Assembly (NCBI GenBank): GCA_031292145.1
Contig: JARLHR010000091.1
Location: 1 to 64,000, forward strand
DNA from: Clostridium sp.
GTDB taxonomy: Bacteria; Bacillota; Clostridia; Clostridiales; Clostridiaceae
Reading direction: 5' to 3'
DNA: 64,000 bases
The notes under the pieces were generated by a model. The model made no database searches. It was not told the DNA's origin and worked only from the letters and a program-made list of their open reading frames with translations. Both the position numbers and the translations under genes were made by a program. Within the stretch, counting starts at the first letter, position 1; each line of letters begins with the position of its first letter. Positions 14,451-23,885 of this stretch are shown here, one piece after another.

Positions 14451-16757
14451 TTATTTTTTCTTTTTTGTAGGTTTGTATTTTAGCATTTCATTTTCTATCT
14501 CTTTAAAAAAGCTCTTTATAGATTCACCTTCATCCAGTATTAATATTTCAATTGCATCTTCTAATGTTTCCATTGTATAAATATGAAATTTTCCGTTTTT
14601 AACATCTTCTTCAACTTCACTTCTTAATATTAACTCATCAACATTTGTGCTCGGAATTAAAACCCCTTTATCATTTATTTTATCAACAATACTGCAAACC
14701 CTATGAAACCCTTCAATTTTTTCATTGACGCCACCAATAGCTTGAATTTCTCCAAATTGATTTATAGATCCAGTTACTGCAATGTTTTGTCTTACACTCC
14801 TCTTGCTCAATGCTGATAGAATACAAATTATTTCTGCAACAGATGCACTATCGCCTTCAATAATACCGTAGGTTTGCTCAAAACTCAATTGAAGATCCAC
14901 TGGCAGTCTTTCATATGGACTTATTAAATTACTTAGTAATCCACCAAGTATGCTAATTGATTTTTCATGGATATTTCCACTCATCTTACATTCCTTTTGA
15001 ATATCAATTATTCTACCATCACCTACATGAGATAAACATGTTACTCTCATTGGCTTACCAAAACTATAAAATCCATTGCCAACTACAGCTAGTGCATTAA
15101 CTATTCCTATTTCTCTTCCACTTGTAGTAATTAATATTTTTTTATTTTTATAATTATCCATTATATCTTCTAATATTTTTTCATCCTCATAAGCAACATT
15201 TATTATATCTTGTTTTTCAATGCGCTCTCGTTTTTCTATCTTCGCGCTATTATTTGCTAAATATATTAGTTTATTTATATAATAATCATCTATTGATATT
15301 TTATTTCTTTGACCTGAAACTCTAGATAAAAACTTAAGTATTTCATCAAGTGCTTCATCAGTTATATTTAATAAATTTTCCTTTTTCATTTTATCTTTAA
15401 TAATTGTTTGAATAAAGTTTCTATTTGTATAATTATATTTTAGTTCAGTTTCTGCCTCAATCCTAATTGGGAAAATCTGCTTAAAATCTTCATCATTATC
15501 ATAAAGTATTTGAAAACTTTCATAATCACCTATTAAAATCACTTTTAAATTAATTGGAATTGGTTCTGGCTTTAATCCGGCTATTGAAATAACTTCTAAA
15601 TAGCTCTTAGTATAGTTGTAACTAACTTTTTCATGAATTAATGCCTTTTTCAAATAGTAATAACTTAGTCCACTGCTTATCAATGAACTCATTCTTAAAA
15701 TCAGACATCCCTCATTTGCTTTTAGCAGACTTCCTGCACTAATTAATGAAATATCAGTGCTATATCCCCCATTGTTATTCCTATATTCAATATTCCCAAT
15801 TAAATTTCCAATTGTAGGATCTTCCTCATAAATTACATTGGGATGATTACTTTCAGAATTATCGACAATTACATTTATATTGTATTTAGAAAATATTTCC
15901 TTTAATTCTTCTTCATCCTCTTCTAAATTTATTGTATAACATTCAATTATTCGTTCTTCAATATCATCATACATTTGAAGTAAATATTTATACACATTAT
16001 CTTGAGAAATAAATTGCAATAATAAATCATCTTTATATTTTTGCATATTCTTTTTTATATAGTCTTTATAAAGACTCTTAAGTTTTTCAATTGATTTTAT
16101 TTCAATATCCTTTAATGCTTCTAAAATAACTTCTGCTTCTTTTTTTAATTTTGATGCTTCCTTTTCAATAGTTTCTTGAGTTCCATTTTCTAAATTGTCA
16201 TACTCATCTTCAGTCATTTCATGACCTGGATCCTTTAATGGAATAAATACAAATCCACCACTTGTCGCTTTAACATCAAAATTTTTATTTTTTGCTGAAT
16301 CCATAAGTTTAGTTATATAATTATTTCTTTTTTCACTTATATCTTCAATTATACCTTCCTTTTCATCATCTGAAGAACTGCTATAAAAATCCAATATGCA
16401 TTCAAAATATTTCTCTTTTATTTCCCTAATCATATCTTTTAATAGATTACCTCTACCATTTGGTAAAAATAAAGCAATAGGATTTATATTCTCTTGTGAT
16501 GTGACATAGCAAATATCTTTAGGTGGCGGTAGGTTCTCATATATTCTTTCAACGTATTCCACTAATTCCTTTAGTCTTTCTTTTGAAAATGAATCCACAT
16601 AATATATATTGTATCCATCTTTTTGAATGCTTAAACTCTTCTCTATTTTATTTAAAGTAGCTGTAAATTCAGGTATTTTATTAATATTACTCTTCCTTGC
16701 ATTCTCTGCACTCGCTGCACAAAAAATAATTTCACTTGGAGTTAATTCTTTTTTCAT
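14451..16757 (-). CDS. Lon-like serine protease, YcbZ/LonB-related (AAA_32 family)
   Basis: A 768-residue protein related to Lon. The C-terminal proteolytic domain has the Ser-Lys dyad, Ser637 in EGDSAS and Lys680 in GGVNEK, 43 residues apart as in Lon. The N-terminal part carries the YcbZ-type block CYVTSQENINPIALFLPNGRGN (about 83-104) and coiled-coil insertions rich in Glu and Lys (about 190-290). The middle block IGNIEYRNNNGGY...LLKANEGCLIL is the LonB Walker-B-like region. No canonical Walker A GxxxxGK[ST] is present, so ATP hydrolysis is doubtful, as known for YcbZ relatives. It has its own unit: 395 bases from spoIIAA and a palindrome upstream. The biological substrate is unknown. Confidence 0.88.
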   Translation of the reverse strand: MKKELTPSEIIFCAASAENARKSNINKIPEFTATLNKIEKSLSIQKDGYNIYYVDSFSKERLKELVEYVERIYENLPPPKDICYVTSQENINPIALFLPNGRGNLLKDMIREIKEKYFECILDFYSSSSDDEKEGIIEDISEKRNNYITKLMDSAKNKNFDVKATSGGFVFIPLKDPGHEMTEDEYDNLENGTQETIEKEASKLKKEAEVILEALKDIEIKSIEKLKSLYKDYIKKNMQKYKDDLLLQFISQDNVYKYLLQMYDDIEERIIECYTINLEEDEEELKEIFSKYNINVIVDNSESNHPNVIYEEDPTIGNLIGNIEYRNNNGGYSTDISLISAGSLLKANEGCLILRMSSLISSGLSYYYLKKALIHEKVSYNYTKSYLEVISIAGLKPEPIPINLKVILIGDYESFQILYDNDEDFKQIFPIRIEAETELKYNYTNRNFIQTIIKDKMKKENLLNITDEALDEILKFLSRVSGQRNKISIDDYYINKLIYLANNSAKIEKRERIEKQDIINVAYEDEKILEDIMDNYKNKKILITTSGREIGIVNALAVVGNGFYSFGKPMRVTCLSHVGDGRIIDIQKECKMSGNIHEKSISILGGLLSNLISPYERLPVDLQLSFEQTYGIIEGDSASVAEIICILSALSKRSVRQNIAVTGSINQFGEIQAIGGVNEKIEGFHRVCSIVDKINDKGVLIPSTNVDELILRSEVEEDVKNGKFHIYTMETLEDAIEILILDEGESIKSFFKEIENEMLKYKPTKKKK

Positions 16758-16923
16758 ATCTTATCCCACTTTGGAATTATTATTGTACCATTAAATAAAG
16801 CATTCCAAAGTAGACTCCTCCCTAAATTGATAGTATATAATATTAATATTCTTTAAATGCTAAAATAGATATATTTTTATAAATTAAAATATAAAAATAT
16901 ATCTATTTAATCGTAATCAGCCG

Positions 16924-17107
16924 AACTGAGATACATGTTTATTCCGCAGAACTATGAAAATATCGCTGAAAGCACTAAAAGGAAGGTTGCAACCAATTTA
17001 GCATGCTCCAACTATTCAGTTAGACAAGCAAAATTGGAACAACCTCCCTTTAAGTGCTTTTAACAGCTCATTTTCAAATGTCTGCTTCACAAACATGTAT
17101 CTCAGTT
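16924..17107. repeat. Palindromic repeat, family D
   Basis: Perfect 17-bp outer arms AACTGAGATACATGTTT (16924-16940) and AAACATGTATCTCAGTT (17091-17107). Inside are secondary arms (AAAGCACTAAAAGGAAGGTTG near 16979 against CAACCTCCCTTTAAGTGCTTT near 17040). No reading frame. It fills the gap between tspO and the Lon-like gene. Confidence 0.75.
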
Positions 17108-17200
17108 CTCTGTTTTAATATATGCTTAAGCGTAATTCATTTCGAATTCACTTTTCCATTTATAAACAAAATGTTAGAATTTGTTTATCCATAATCTTAC

Positions 17201-17704
17201 TTACATCTCATTTAACATCCAAATAAAGAAATTTAGAACGCCTGCATATATAAGCCAAATTAGATATGGAAGTAATAGCAACGCTGCTCCTTTTCCAGCT
17301 TTATCGTAAAATCTTTTTATTGTTAATAGTACGAATGCAATTAATAAAATCAGCTCTAAAAAGGCTAGTCCATAAAGCCTGAAGCCAAAGAAAATTATTG
17401 TCCATAAGAAATTAAGTAATAATTGTATTGCATACACAAATGTTGCTGAACTTACATCAATATTTTTACATTTTAGTATCCATACTTTATATGCAGCAAT
17501 TCCAATAAGTATATAAAGAATTGTCCAAACTATTGGGAATACTATAGCTGGTAGAGAAAATGGTGGTTTAACTAAACTTTCATATATAGAGCTCATATTA
17601 GGAACTAATTTAGCCGAACCAAAACCTATTAAAATCGGTATTGCTATAGATATAATTAATGGAATAATTTTAATTCTCTTTGTTCTCTTTAAATGCTCTG
17701 CCAT
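17201..17704 (-). CDS. TspO/MBR (translocator protein) family membrane protein
   Basis: A 167-residue, five-helix membrane protein of the tryptophan-rich sensory / peripheral benzodiazepine receptor family, which binds porphyrins and related tetrapyrroles. The signature stretch KPPFSLPAIVFPIVWTILYI occupies about residues 46-65, followed by an FLWTIIFFGFRLYG block and the C-terminal LIWLIYAGVLNFFIWMLN. The ATG at 17704 lies six bases from GAGGTG; a GTG three codons upstream overlaps that SD. It stands alone, flanked by palindromic repeats on its downstream side. The role in an anaerobe is not known; oxidative or porphyrin stress is the usual suggestion. Confidence 0.88.
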   Translation of the reverse strand: MAEHLKRTKRIKIIPLIISIAIPILIGFGSAKLVPNMSSIYESLVKPPFSLPAIVFPIVWTILYILIGIAAYKVWILKCKNIDVSSATFVYAIQLLLNFLWTIIFFGFRLYGLAFLELILLIAFVLLTIKRFYDKAGKGAALLLLPYLIWLIYAGVLNFFIWMLNEM

Positions 17705-17959
17705 ATATAACACCTCAAAATTAAAATAATTTATAGATTCACATAACTAATTTAATATATGTGAACTTATATTAAACTATGAATATATATATAATTTCAA
17801 AATTTGATTTATAGTTGAAAATACATACTCAAAATTCACTATACTAAACATTTATCAAAACAAAGAAATTATATAAATGTTTATGAAATTGTCATAGTCT
17901 CATATACTAAACATTTATATAATTTCGGTTATTGTGCCAAAATTTAATTTTATGCTATT
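17705..17959. other. Intergenic, AT-rich, with a repeated ACTAAACATTTAT motif
   Basis: No gene. The motif ACTAAACATTTAT occurs twice (near 17841 and 17904), with a partial inverse copy (ATAAATGTTTAT) in between. Significance unclear. Confidence 0.3.
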
Positions 17960-18066
17960 TTAGGCACAATCAAAAAAATAACAAGTCCATCTACCAAGCC
18001 TATTTCCTTGCCTGATGAAAAATAATTATGGCATTTTGGACTTATTATTTTCTTTCATGTGCCTAA
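17960..18066. repeat. Palindromic repeat, family A copy 2 (internally shortened)
   Basis: Begins TTAGGCACAATCAAAAAAAT and ends ATGTGCCTAA, with AACAAGTCC / GGACTTATTATT arms. Compared with copies 1 and 3, about 55 central bases are missing. Its right end overlaps the stop codon of the YhgE-like gene at 18063. Confidence 0.85.
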
Positions 18067-20354
18067 TGGCGCATTATTCCGCTCATATTTAATTTTTCCA
18101 TAGTTTTTGTTGTCAATTTATTAATTGTACCTTTTGATACCATTCCAATTATTAACAATATAATTGCATAAACACTTAACATTGCTATATCTTTAAACAA
18201 TATTGGATATACAATTCCTGCCATAACCTGTCTCATTCCACTTATAGCATATGTAAAAGGTAAATACGGATATATTTTTTGGAATATCATTGGAGTAACT
18301 TCAATTGGAAAATTCCCACTAGCTCCCGCCATCTGCAGTACTAATAAAACTATCATAATAGCCTTTCCAACCGCTTCTAATAAACTTGCTGCAGTATATA
18401 TAATAATAATAAATATTATACTTACAAACACACTATATAAGATAGTCATTACAGGATGAACAGAATAACTCTTTAAAATAAACAAAGCTCCAGAACTTGC
18501 AACAACTGCTTGGCATGTACCAATTGATAAAAACACTAGTAATTTACCTAAATACATTTCATAAGGCTTAATTTTTGTACCATCTTCAAATTCGGGTGAT
18601 CCCAACGCTAATAATGCTGATCCTAACAATCCTCCAACCCATAAGCAAAGTACTGTATAAAATGGTGTTGCTGCTGTACCATAGTTAGTCCATGGAAATA
18701 ATCTATTATTCTGTATTTCAACGGGACTAGCTACGAAATCACTTTGATTTTCCCAATTACTTGTCATCATATCTAACAATTCATCAATACTCTGATCCTC
18801 ATCCTTCTCTCTGACTTTATCTGCTAAGTCATGAATCTTATCTTTAGCTTCTGGAAATTTACTTTTTAGATTATTTAACTCATCTTTAGATAAATGTACA
18901 GCATCTTGTGAAACGTTGAGTAAATTTTCCACCTCTGGCAAAGTCTTTATTCCTTCCTTAACAATATCCAAACTATTATCTAAGATATCTCTAGTTAAGT
19001 TAAATCCCTTTTCAACTCCTGGTGAAATTTCTGAACTATACCTATCTGTAAGATCTGCAACTAAAGTATGCACTTCATTAACTACTTTTATAAGATCCTT
19101 AAGGGTTTGAGTATCTAGTTCACCATTATCTATTTTATCGAGTTCTTCATCTGACTTATCAATTACTATTTGCAATTTGTCCTGAATAGTATCTAACTTA
19201 TCTGTAGTATCAGAAATTATTCTACTTATATCTTTTAAATTATCTTGCATACTATTTAATGCATCTACTTGATTATTTAATTGCTGCTGCAACGAATTTA
19301 ATTGATCTGAATTAATAACACCACCTCCAAATGAAGGTACCTGAATGTCTATCCTGCTTAATTTATTAATAAATTTCTTTATACTATTAAGTTTAGATTC
19401 AACATCACTCAGTGTTTCCTTCGTTGCCTTTGCAGAATCTCGCACATTTAACAATGTCTTCTTAGCAACTTCTGGTATTATATTTTTATCTAAATTATTA
19501 AGTTCTACACTTGAATTATCAAGGACCCTTTCCGACTTTTCTAAATCCTGTTTTATTATTGGCGAAATATCAGATAATTTGCTTTGAGTATCATCCAACA
19601 CCGATTTACTATTATTTAGAAAATCTTCTGAAGACTCAAGGGTATCTGAGATTGTTGGAAGCATATCATTTGTCTTGTTTAGCACCTTTCCCAACTCTTC
19701 TGTTCCGACATTAGCAGTATCTAACAGTGTTTCAAGTTCTGCCATGTTATCATCCAATTCATAAATATTATCAGCAATTTGTCTAATTTTAGATCTATTA
19801 TCTTGAATATCAATGCCCCTTTCATTACAAATTCTAAATAGTATTCCTGAAACACTCTTTATTACATTTTCATCTAATTCATTCTTAACAGTTTTTATTC
19901 CTGAATCTGTCATTTTAGGAGCAACTGCATTTTTCTTTTCATTAACTGTATATATTAACTTTGGCTTTTCAATATTTTTATCAACTAATGTGGTAGCATC
20001 CTCAGAAAAATTTTCTGGTATTTCAATTGTTGCGTAATATTTTTCTAACAATAAATCCTTTTTTGCACTTTCCTTATCAGTGAATACCCAGCCCAACTTA
20101 TCATTATCCTTAAGCTTATCAACTAAGTCATTTCCCAAATTAATATTTTGTTCCTTATAAATTGTTCCTTTGTCATCATTGATAACCGCTATCTTAATCC
20201 CACCTGTATTTGCATATGGATCCCATGAAGCTTTTATATTTATCAATGAGTACATGGATGGAATAAGTATAATTACTACAATCATAAGTCGTGCTACCCA
20301 ATTAGTACGTATTCTATTAATATCACTTTTATAAATTCTAAATGCATTCTTCAT
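18063..20354 (-). CDS. YhgE/Pip-like membrane protein (copy 2 of a tandem pair)
   Basis: A 763-residue protein of the YhgE / phage-infection-protein family. There is one N-terminal membrane helix (about 22-40), then the extracytoplasmic YhgE N-domain with SWDPYANTGGIKIAVINDDKG (about 63-83). A long helical, coiled-coil-rich stalk runs from about 190 to 530, and six C-terminal helices resemble ABC-2-type permeases. The Lactococcus homologue is a phage receptor-like protein; in most bacteria the function is unknown, and some relatives are linked to secretion. It starts 36 bases after its paralogue, with a clean GAGGGA SD. Its TAG stop is part of the family A repeat end (CAT TAG GCACAT), so the repeat defines the C-terminus SGIMRH. 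Confidence 0.85.
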   Translation of the reverse strand: MKNAFRIYKSDINRIRTNWVARLMIVVIILIPSMYSLINIKASWDPYANTGGIKIAVINDDKGTIYKEQNINLGNDLVDKLKDNDKLGWVFTDKESAKKDLLLEKYYATIEIPENFSEDATTLVDKNIEKPKLIYTVNEKKNAVAPKMTDSGIKTVKNELDENVIKSVSGILFRICNERGIDIQDNRSKIRQIADNIYELDDNMAELETLLDTANVGTEELGKVLNKTNDMLPTISDTLESSEDFLNNSKSVLDDTQSKLSDISPIIKQDLEKSERVLDNSSVELNNLDKNIIPEVAKKTLLNVRDSAKATKETLSDVESKLNSIKKFINKLSRIDIQVPSFGGGVINSDQLNSLQQQLNNQVDALNSMQDNLKDISRIISDTTDKLDTIQDKLQIVIDKSDEELDKIDNGELDTQTLKDLIKVVNEVHTLVADLTDRYSSEISPGVEKGFNLTRDILDNSLDIVKEGIKTLPEVENLLNVSQDAVHLSKDELNNLKSKFPEAKDKIHDLADKVREKDEDQSIDELLDMMTSNWENQSDFVASPVEIQNNRLFPWTNYGTAATPFYTVLCLWVGGLLGSALLALGSPEFEDGTKIKPYEMYLGKLLVFLSIGTCQAVVASSGALFILKSYSVHPVMTILYSVFVSIIFIIIIYTAASLLEAVGKAIMIVLLVLQMAGASGNFPIEVTPMIFQKIYPYLPFTYAISGMRQVMAGIVYPILFKDIAMLSVYAIILLIIGMVSKGTINKLTTKTMEKLNMSGIMRH

Positions 20355-20390
20355 AATTAATCCCTCTGCTTACTTATAATATGAATTACT

Positions 20391-22688
20391 TTAACCATTC
20401 ATTATAGAACTTTCTTTTAATTTTTTAACAATATTTATTCTTTTGGCATTTATTGATTCTTTGAATAAAACTCCAATAATAATTGATCCTATCATAAACA
20501 AACACAGAATAGCGCTATCTTTAAGCAATATTGAATATATTATTCCAGCCATTATTTGTCTAACACCACTTATTGCATAAGTAAACGGAAGATATGGAAA
20601 CAATTCTTGAAATCCTATAGGATTAACTTCAATAGGAAAATTACCACTAGTACCAGCAACCTGTATTACTAGCAATACTACTCCAATTACAATACCACCA
20701 TATCCAAAAAGACTTACGGCCGTATAAATTATGCAATTAAATACAATGCTTATAAATATACAATATAGCACAAACATTATAGGATGAACCGAATAAGAAT
20801 GCAATATGAATAAAGCCCCCAAACTTGCAACCATTGCTTGTCCTATTCCAATGAATAAAAACAATGTTAGTCGACCGAAATATTTTTCATAATTCTTTAG
20901 TTCTATTCCTTCCTCTACCGAATTTGATTCTGTTCCAATTAATACTGAAAGTACATATCCACCAATCCATAAGCAGAGAACTGTGTAAAATGGTGTTACT
21001 GTAGAACCATAATTAGGCCATGGGAACAATCTATTATCTTGAACTTCTACTGGATTAGATAAAAAGTCACTTTGATCATCCCAATTATTTGTAATCATAT
21101 CCAACAGCTCATCAATATCTGCTTTATTATCTATTTGTTTCAATCTCTGTGCCAATTCATGAACATTATCTTTAATATCTGGAAATTTATCTTTCAATTT
21201 ATTTAATTCATCATTAGATAAACCTGCTGCATTATTAAATGTATTTAACATCTCTTGAACATCTGGTAAAATATTCTTTCCTTGAGCTGATAAATTTAAA
21301 CCATTATCTAAAATATTTCTCATTGAATCAAATCCCTTATTAATTGTTGGTACAATTTCTGAATCATAACTATCTGTAATGTTTGAAACTAAAGTATGAA
21401 CATCATCTAATATCTTTATGGTATCAGTAAGATTTTGCGTATCTAATGGATTATCTCCATGATTCAATTTATCAAGATCTTCATTAATTCTATTAATCAA
21501 TTTGTCAAGATTATCGTCAACAATATCTAATCTATCTATAATATTAGATATTGTCTTACTTTCTTCCTTTAGAGCATCTTGCGAATTTTCCAATGCTTCT
21601 GCCTGCTTATCAAGACTTTCTTGAATTGTTTTTATTTGCTCTACACTTTGGAGTGACTGGTCAATTGAAAGCTTAGGAATATCAATATCACTAATTTCAT
21701 TAATTGCTTTTTTTATAGCCCTTAGTTTAGTCCTTGCATCCTCAACAGTTGTTTTAGTTGCCTTAGCAGAATCTAACGCTTGCAATAATGCCTTTTTTTC
21801 AACCTCAGGCAATATTTTATAATCAATATTTTTAAGTTCTACACTAGAGGCGTCAAGTGCATTTTCTGCATTAACTAAATCTTCTTTAATTTGGGGTGAA
21901 TCATTTTGCAAATCACTCTGTGTTTGATCTAAAGTACTTTGGGTATTATTAAAAAATTCTGAAGTCGCATCAATAGTATCCCCCATTGTTGGTATAAGCT
22001 CATTAGTCTTGTTTATTAATTCTGATGCACTTATTGTCCCATTAATTGCTTCATCCAATGCTTGTTCAAGTTCTGGCATGTTGTCATCTAATTTATAAAT
22101 TGAATACATTATATTTCTAAGCTGTGGTCTGTTATTTTGTATATCCAGACCAATTTCATCAGCTAATCTAAACATTATTCCTGAAATAGTCTTTGCTATA
22201 TTTTGATCTAACTGAGTTTGTACAGTATTAACGCCTGCATCTGTTATTTTAGATGCTATTACATTTTTCTTCTCGTTTACTGTATATATTAATTTAGGTT
22301 TTACAACATCCTTTTTAACTATCGTTGTAACATCTTTAGAAAAATCCTCTGGTATCTCAATTGTTGCATAGTATTTTTCATTAATTAAGCCTTCCTGAGC
22401 AGTTTTCTTATCTACAAAAACCCACCCTAGCTTATCATTATCCTTAAGCTTATCAACTAATTCATTACCTACATTTATATCATGATCTTTGTAAACTGTA
22501 CCTTTATCCTCGTTAATAACTGCAACCTGTATTCCATTTGTATTCTCATATGGATCCCATGATGCTTTTATATTGATCAAAGAATATAAAGAAGGTATTA
22601 TCATTAAAGCTATTACTACAACAGTCGCTATCCAGTTAGTAAATATATTTTTTATATCTCTTGTAAAAATTTTTATTATGTTCTTCAT
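20391..22688 (-). CDS. YhgE/Pip-like membrane protein (copy 1 of a tandem pair)
   Basis: A 765-residue paralogue of the next gene, of identical layout: an N-terminal helix, YhgE N-domain (SWDPYENTNGIQVAVINEDKG), helical stalk, and a C-terminal block of six helices with the conserved NRLFPWPNYGSTVTPFYTVL entry. The two proteins are similar along their whole length but have diverged clearly, most in the stalk, so the duplication is old. First gene of the pair, with SD GAGGGA six bases before the ATG. The pair probably forms a two-gene operon and the proteins may form a heteromer. No regulator of the TetR type, a common partner of YhgE genes, is adjacent. Confidence 0.85.
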   Translation of the reverse strand: MKNIIKIFTRDIKNIFTNWIATVVVIALMIIPSLYSLINIKASWDPYENTNGIQVAVINEDKGTVYKDHDINVGNELVDKLKDNDKLGWVFVDKKTAQEGLINEKYYATIEIPEDFSKDVTTIVKKDVVKPKLIYTVNEKKNVIASKITDAGVNTVQTQLDQNIAKTISGIMFRLADEIGLDIQNNRPQLRNIMYSIYKLDDNMPELEQALDEAINGTISASELINKTNELIPTMGDTIDATSEFFNNTQSTLDQTQSDLQNDSPQIKEDLVNAENALDASSVELKNIDYKILPEVEKKALLQALDSAKATKTTVEDARTKLRAIKKAINEISDIDIPKLSIDQSLQSVEQIKTIQESLDKQAEALENSQDALKEESKTISNIIDRLDIVDDNLDKLINRINEDLDKLNHGDNPLDTQNLTDTIKILDDVHTLVSNITDSYDSEIVPTINKGFDSMRNILDNGLNLSAQGKNILPDVQEMLNTFNNAAGLSNDELNKLKDKFPDIKDNVHELAQRLKQIDNKADIDELLDMITNNWDDQSDFLSNPVEVQDNRLFPWPNYGSTVTPFYTVLCLWIGGYVLSVLIGTESNSVEEGIELKNYEKYFGRLTLFLFIGIGQAMVASLGALFILHSYSVHPIMFVLYCIFISIVFNCIIYTAVSLFGYGGIVIGVVLLVIQVAGTSGNFPIEVNPIGFQELFPYLPFTYAISGVRQIMAGIIYSILLKDSAILCLFMIGSIIIGVLFKESINAKRINIVKKLKESSIMNG

Positions 22689-22883
22689 ATTTTATCCCTC
22701 TATAAAAAATTATTTATAATTAATTATTAATATATTAATTCGACTTAAATGCTAAAATTCCAGCATGAAAAATTTCACTTTATTTATAGATTATATCATA
22801 TAAAAAATGACTATGGGTCATTTTTTATAATAATATTTTTATTAAATCAAACCTTATCCATAATGCTACATTCTTTAATAAAA

Positions 22884-22934
22884 AAACTATCCTAAATTTT
22901 ATCGAATTAAAATAGATAAAATTTAGGATAGTTT
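22884..22934 (-). terminator. Terminator of the choline-binding-repeat gene
   Basis: Perfect 20-bp arms (AAACTATCCTAAATTTTATC and its complement, 11-base loop) followed on the minus strand by TTTTTTT. It lies 160 bases beyond the stop codon of the gene at 23097. The rest of the 22689-23096 gap is AT-rich with nothing recognised. Confidence 0.8.
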
Positions 22935-23096
22935 ATGATTAGTTTTATTACTTGAAATATCAATATTATTAGTAATTTCTATTTTCTTAAATTCATTATA
23001 AGTCTTATTATATTTGTACATACTATATTGAGAATATGAACTACATTTGCTTACGTTGCATATTTAACATAATAAAGCCTACTTAGATTTTATTCA

Positions 23097-23612
23097 CTAC
23101 AGCATTCTACCATCAGAACCTAATGTATAGCCACCTATTGTAGTGTTTGCTAACATAGCTCCTGAAGCATCTAAGTAATACCAACTACCAGAACTATCTT
23201 TTATCCAACCAGTTTGCATTGCACCACTACTAGCTAGATAATACCAATGTCCATCTGTTTGAATCCATCCTGTTAACATTACTCCATTAGATGAAAGATA
23301 GTACCATTTACCACCATCATTTAACCAACCAGTAGCTTTAGAACCATCTTTTCTTATATATTCCCAGTTAGTTCCTTCTCTTCCCCAACCTGCAGTGATA
23401 GTAGGATTACTATTATAATTAGTGATATTACTATTACTCTTGGTGGTACTACTATTGTCAGAATTACTAGTATCATTATTAATTTCTTGCCTTAGCCTAG
23501 TAGCTCCAGATACCCCATCCACTAATTTACTAGCCGGATGTAATGCTATACCTACTACTGCCGCCATTGCCGTAAATAATCTCGTTAATCTTAATATTGA
23601 TGTTTTCCTCAT
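23097..23612 (-). CDS. Secreted protein with choline/cell-wall-binding repeats
   Basis: A 171-residue exported protein. The N-terminus RKTSILRLTRLF followed by TAMAAVVGIALHPA is a signal peptide. A Ser/Asn/Thr-rich linker (about 45-70) leads to four tandem repeats of about 20 residues that begin GW and contain WYYL or WEYI (GWGREGTNWEYI, GWLNDGGKWYYL, GWIQTDGHWYYL, GWIKDSSGSWYYL). These are CW_binding_1 repeats, which in other bacteria bind choline on teichoic acids. There is no catalytic domain, so it is probably a surface-attached module by itself. It has an SD (AAGGAG) and its own terminator, so it is an independent unit. Confidence 0.85.
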   Translation of the reverse strand: MRKTSILRLTRLFTAMAAVVGIALHPASKLVDGVSGATRLRQEINNDTSNSDNSSTTKSNSNITNYNSNPTITAGWGREGTNWEYIRKDGSKATGWLNDGGKWYYLSSNGVMLTGWIQTDGHWYYLASSGAMQTGWIKDSSGSWYYLDASGAMLANTTIGGYTLGSDGRML

Positions 23613-23809
23613 TATTTTTTCATCTCCTTAACTTTTGCTATTAATTTCTTAATTGTCTATATTGTAACAAGGGAGTCTTAGCATAACCTTAATGCAGACT
23701 TAGAATTTACTGAGAAAAATATAACAATCGTAAAATAAATTTTAAAAATTACCTAATTTAGATTTTAATTTTCTATAGTAACCGATTTCTATAATTTTAA
23801 TATTATATA

Positions 23810-23838
23810 TTGACACATTTAAATCTATATTATATCAT
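23810..23838 (+). promoter_or_regulatory. Promoter of the TauE/SafE gene
   Basis: TTGACA (23810-23815), 17-base spacer, TATCAT (23833-23838), 47 bases before the ATG at 23886. Confidence 0.65.
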
Positions 23839-23844
23839 AATCAC

Positions 23845-23858
23845 AGAAAGCGTTTTCT
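23845..23858. promoter_or_regulatory. Possible catabolite-responsive element (CcpA site)
   Basis: AGAAAGCGTTTTCT, a near-perfect palindrome around the central CG that fits the cre core. It begins 6 bases after the -10 box, in the transcription start region, a position where CcpA usually represses. Assigned by pattern only. Confidence 0.45.
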
Positions 23859-23885
23859 ATTATAATATTGAAAGATGGTGTTTTT

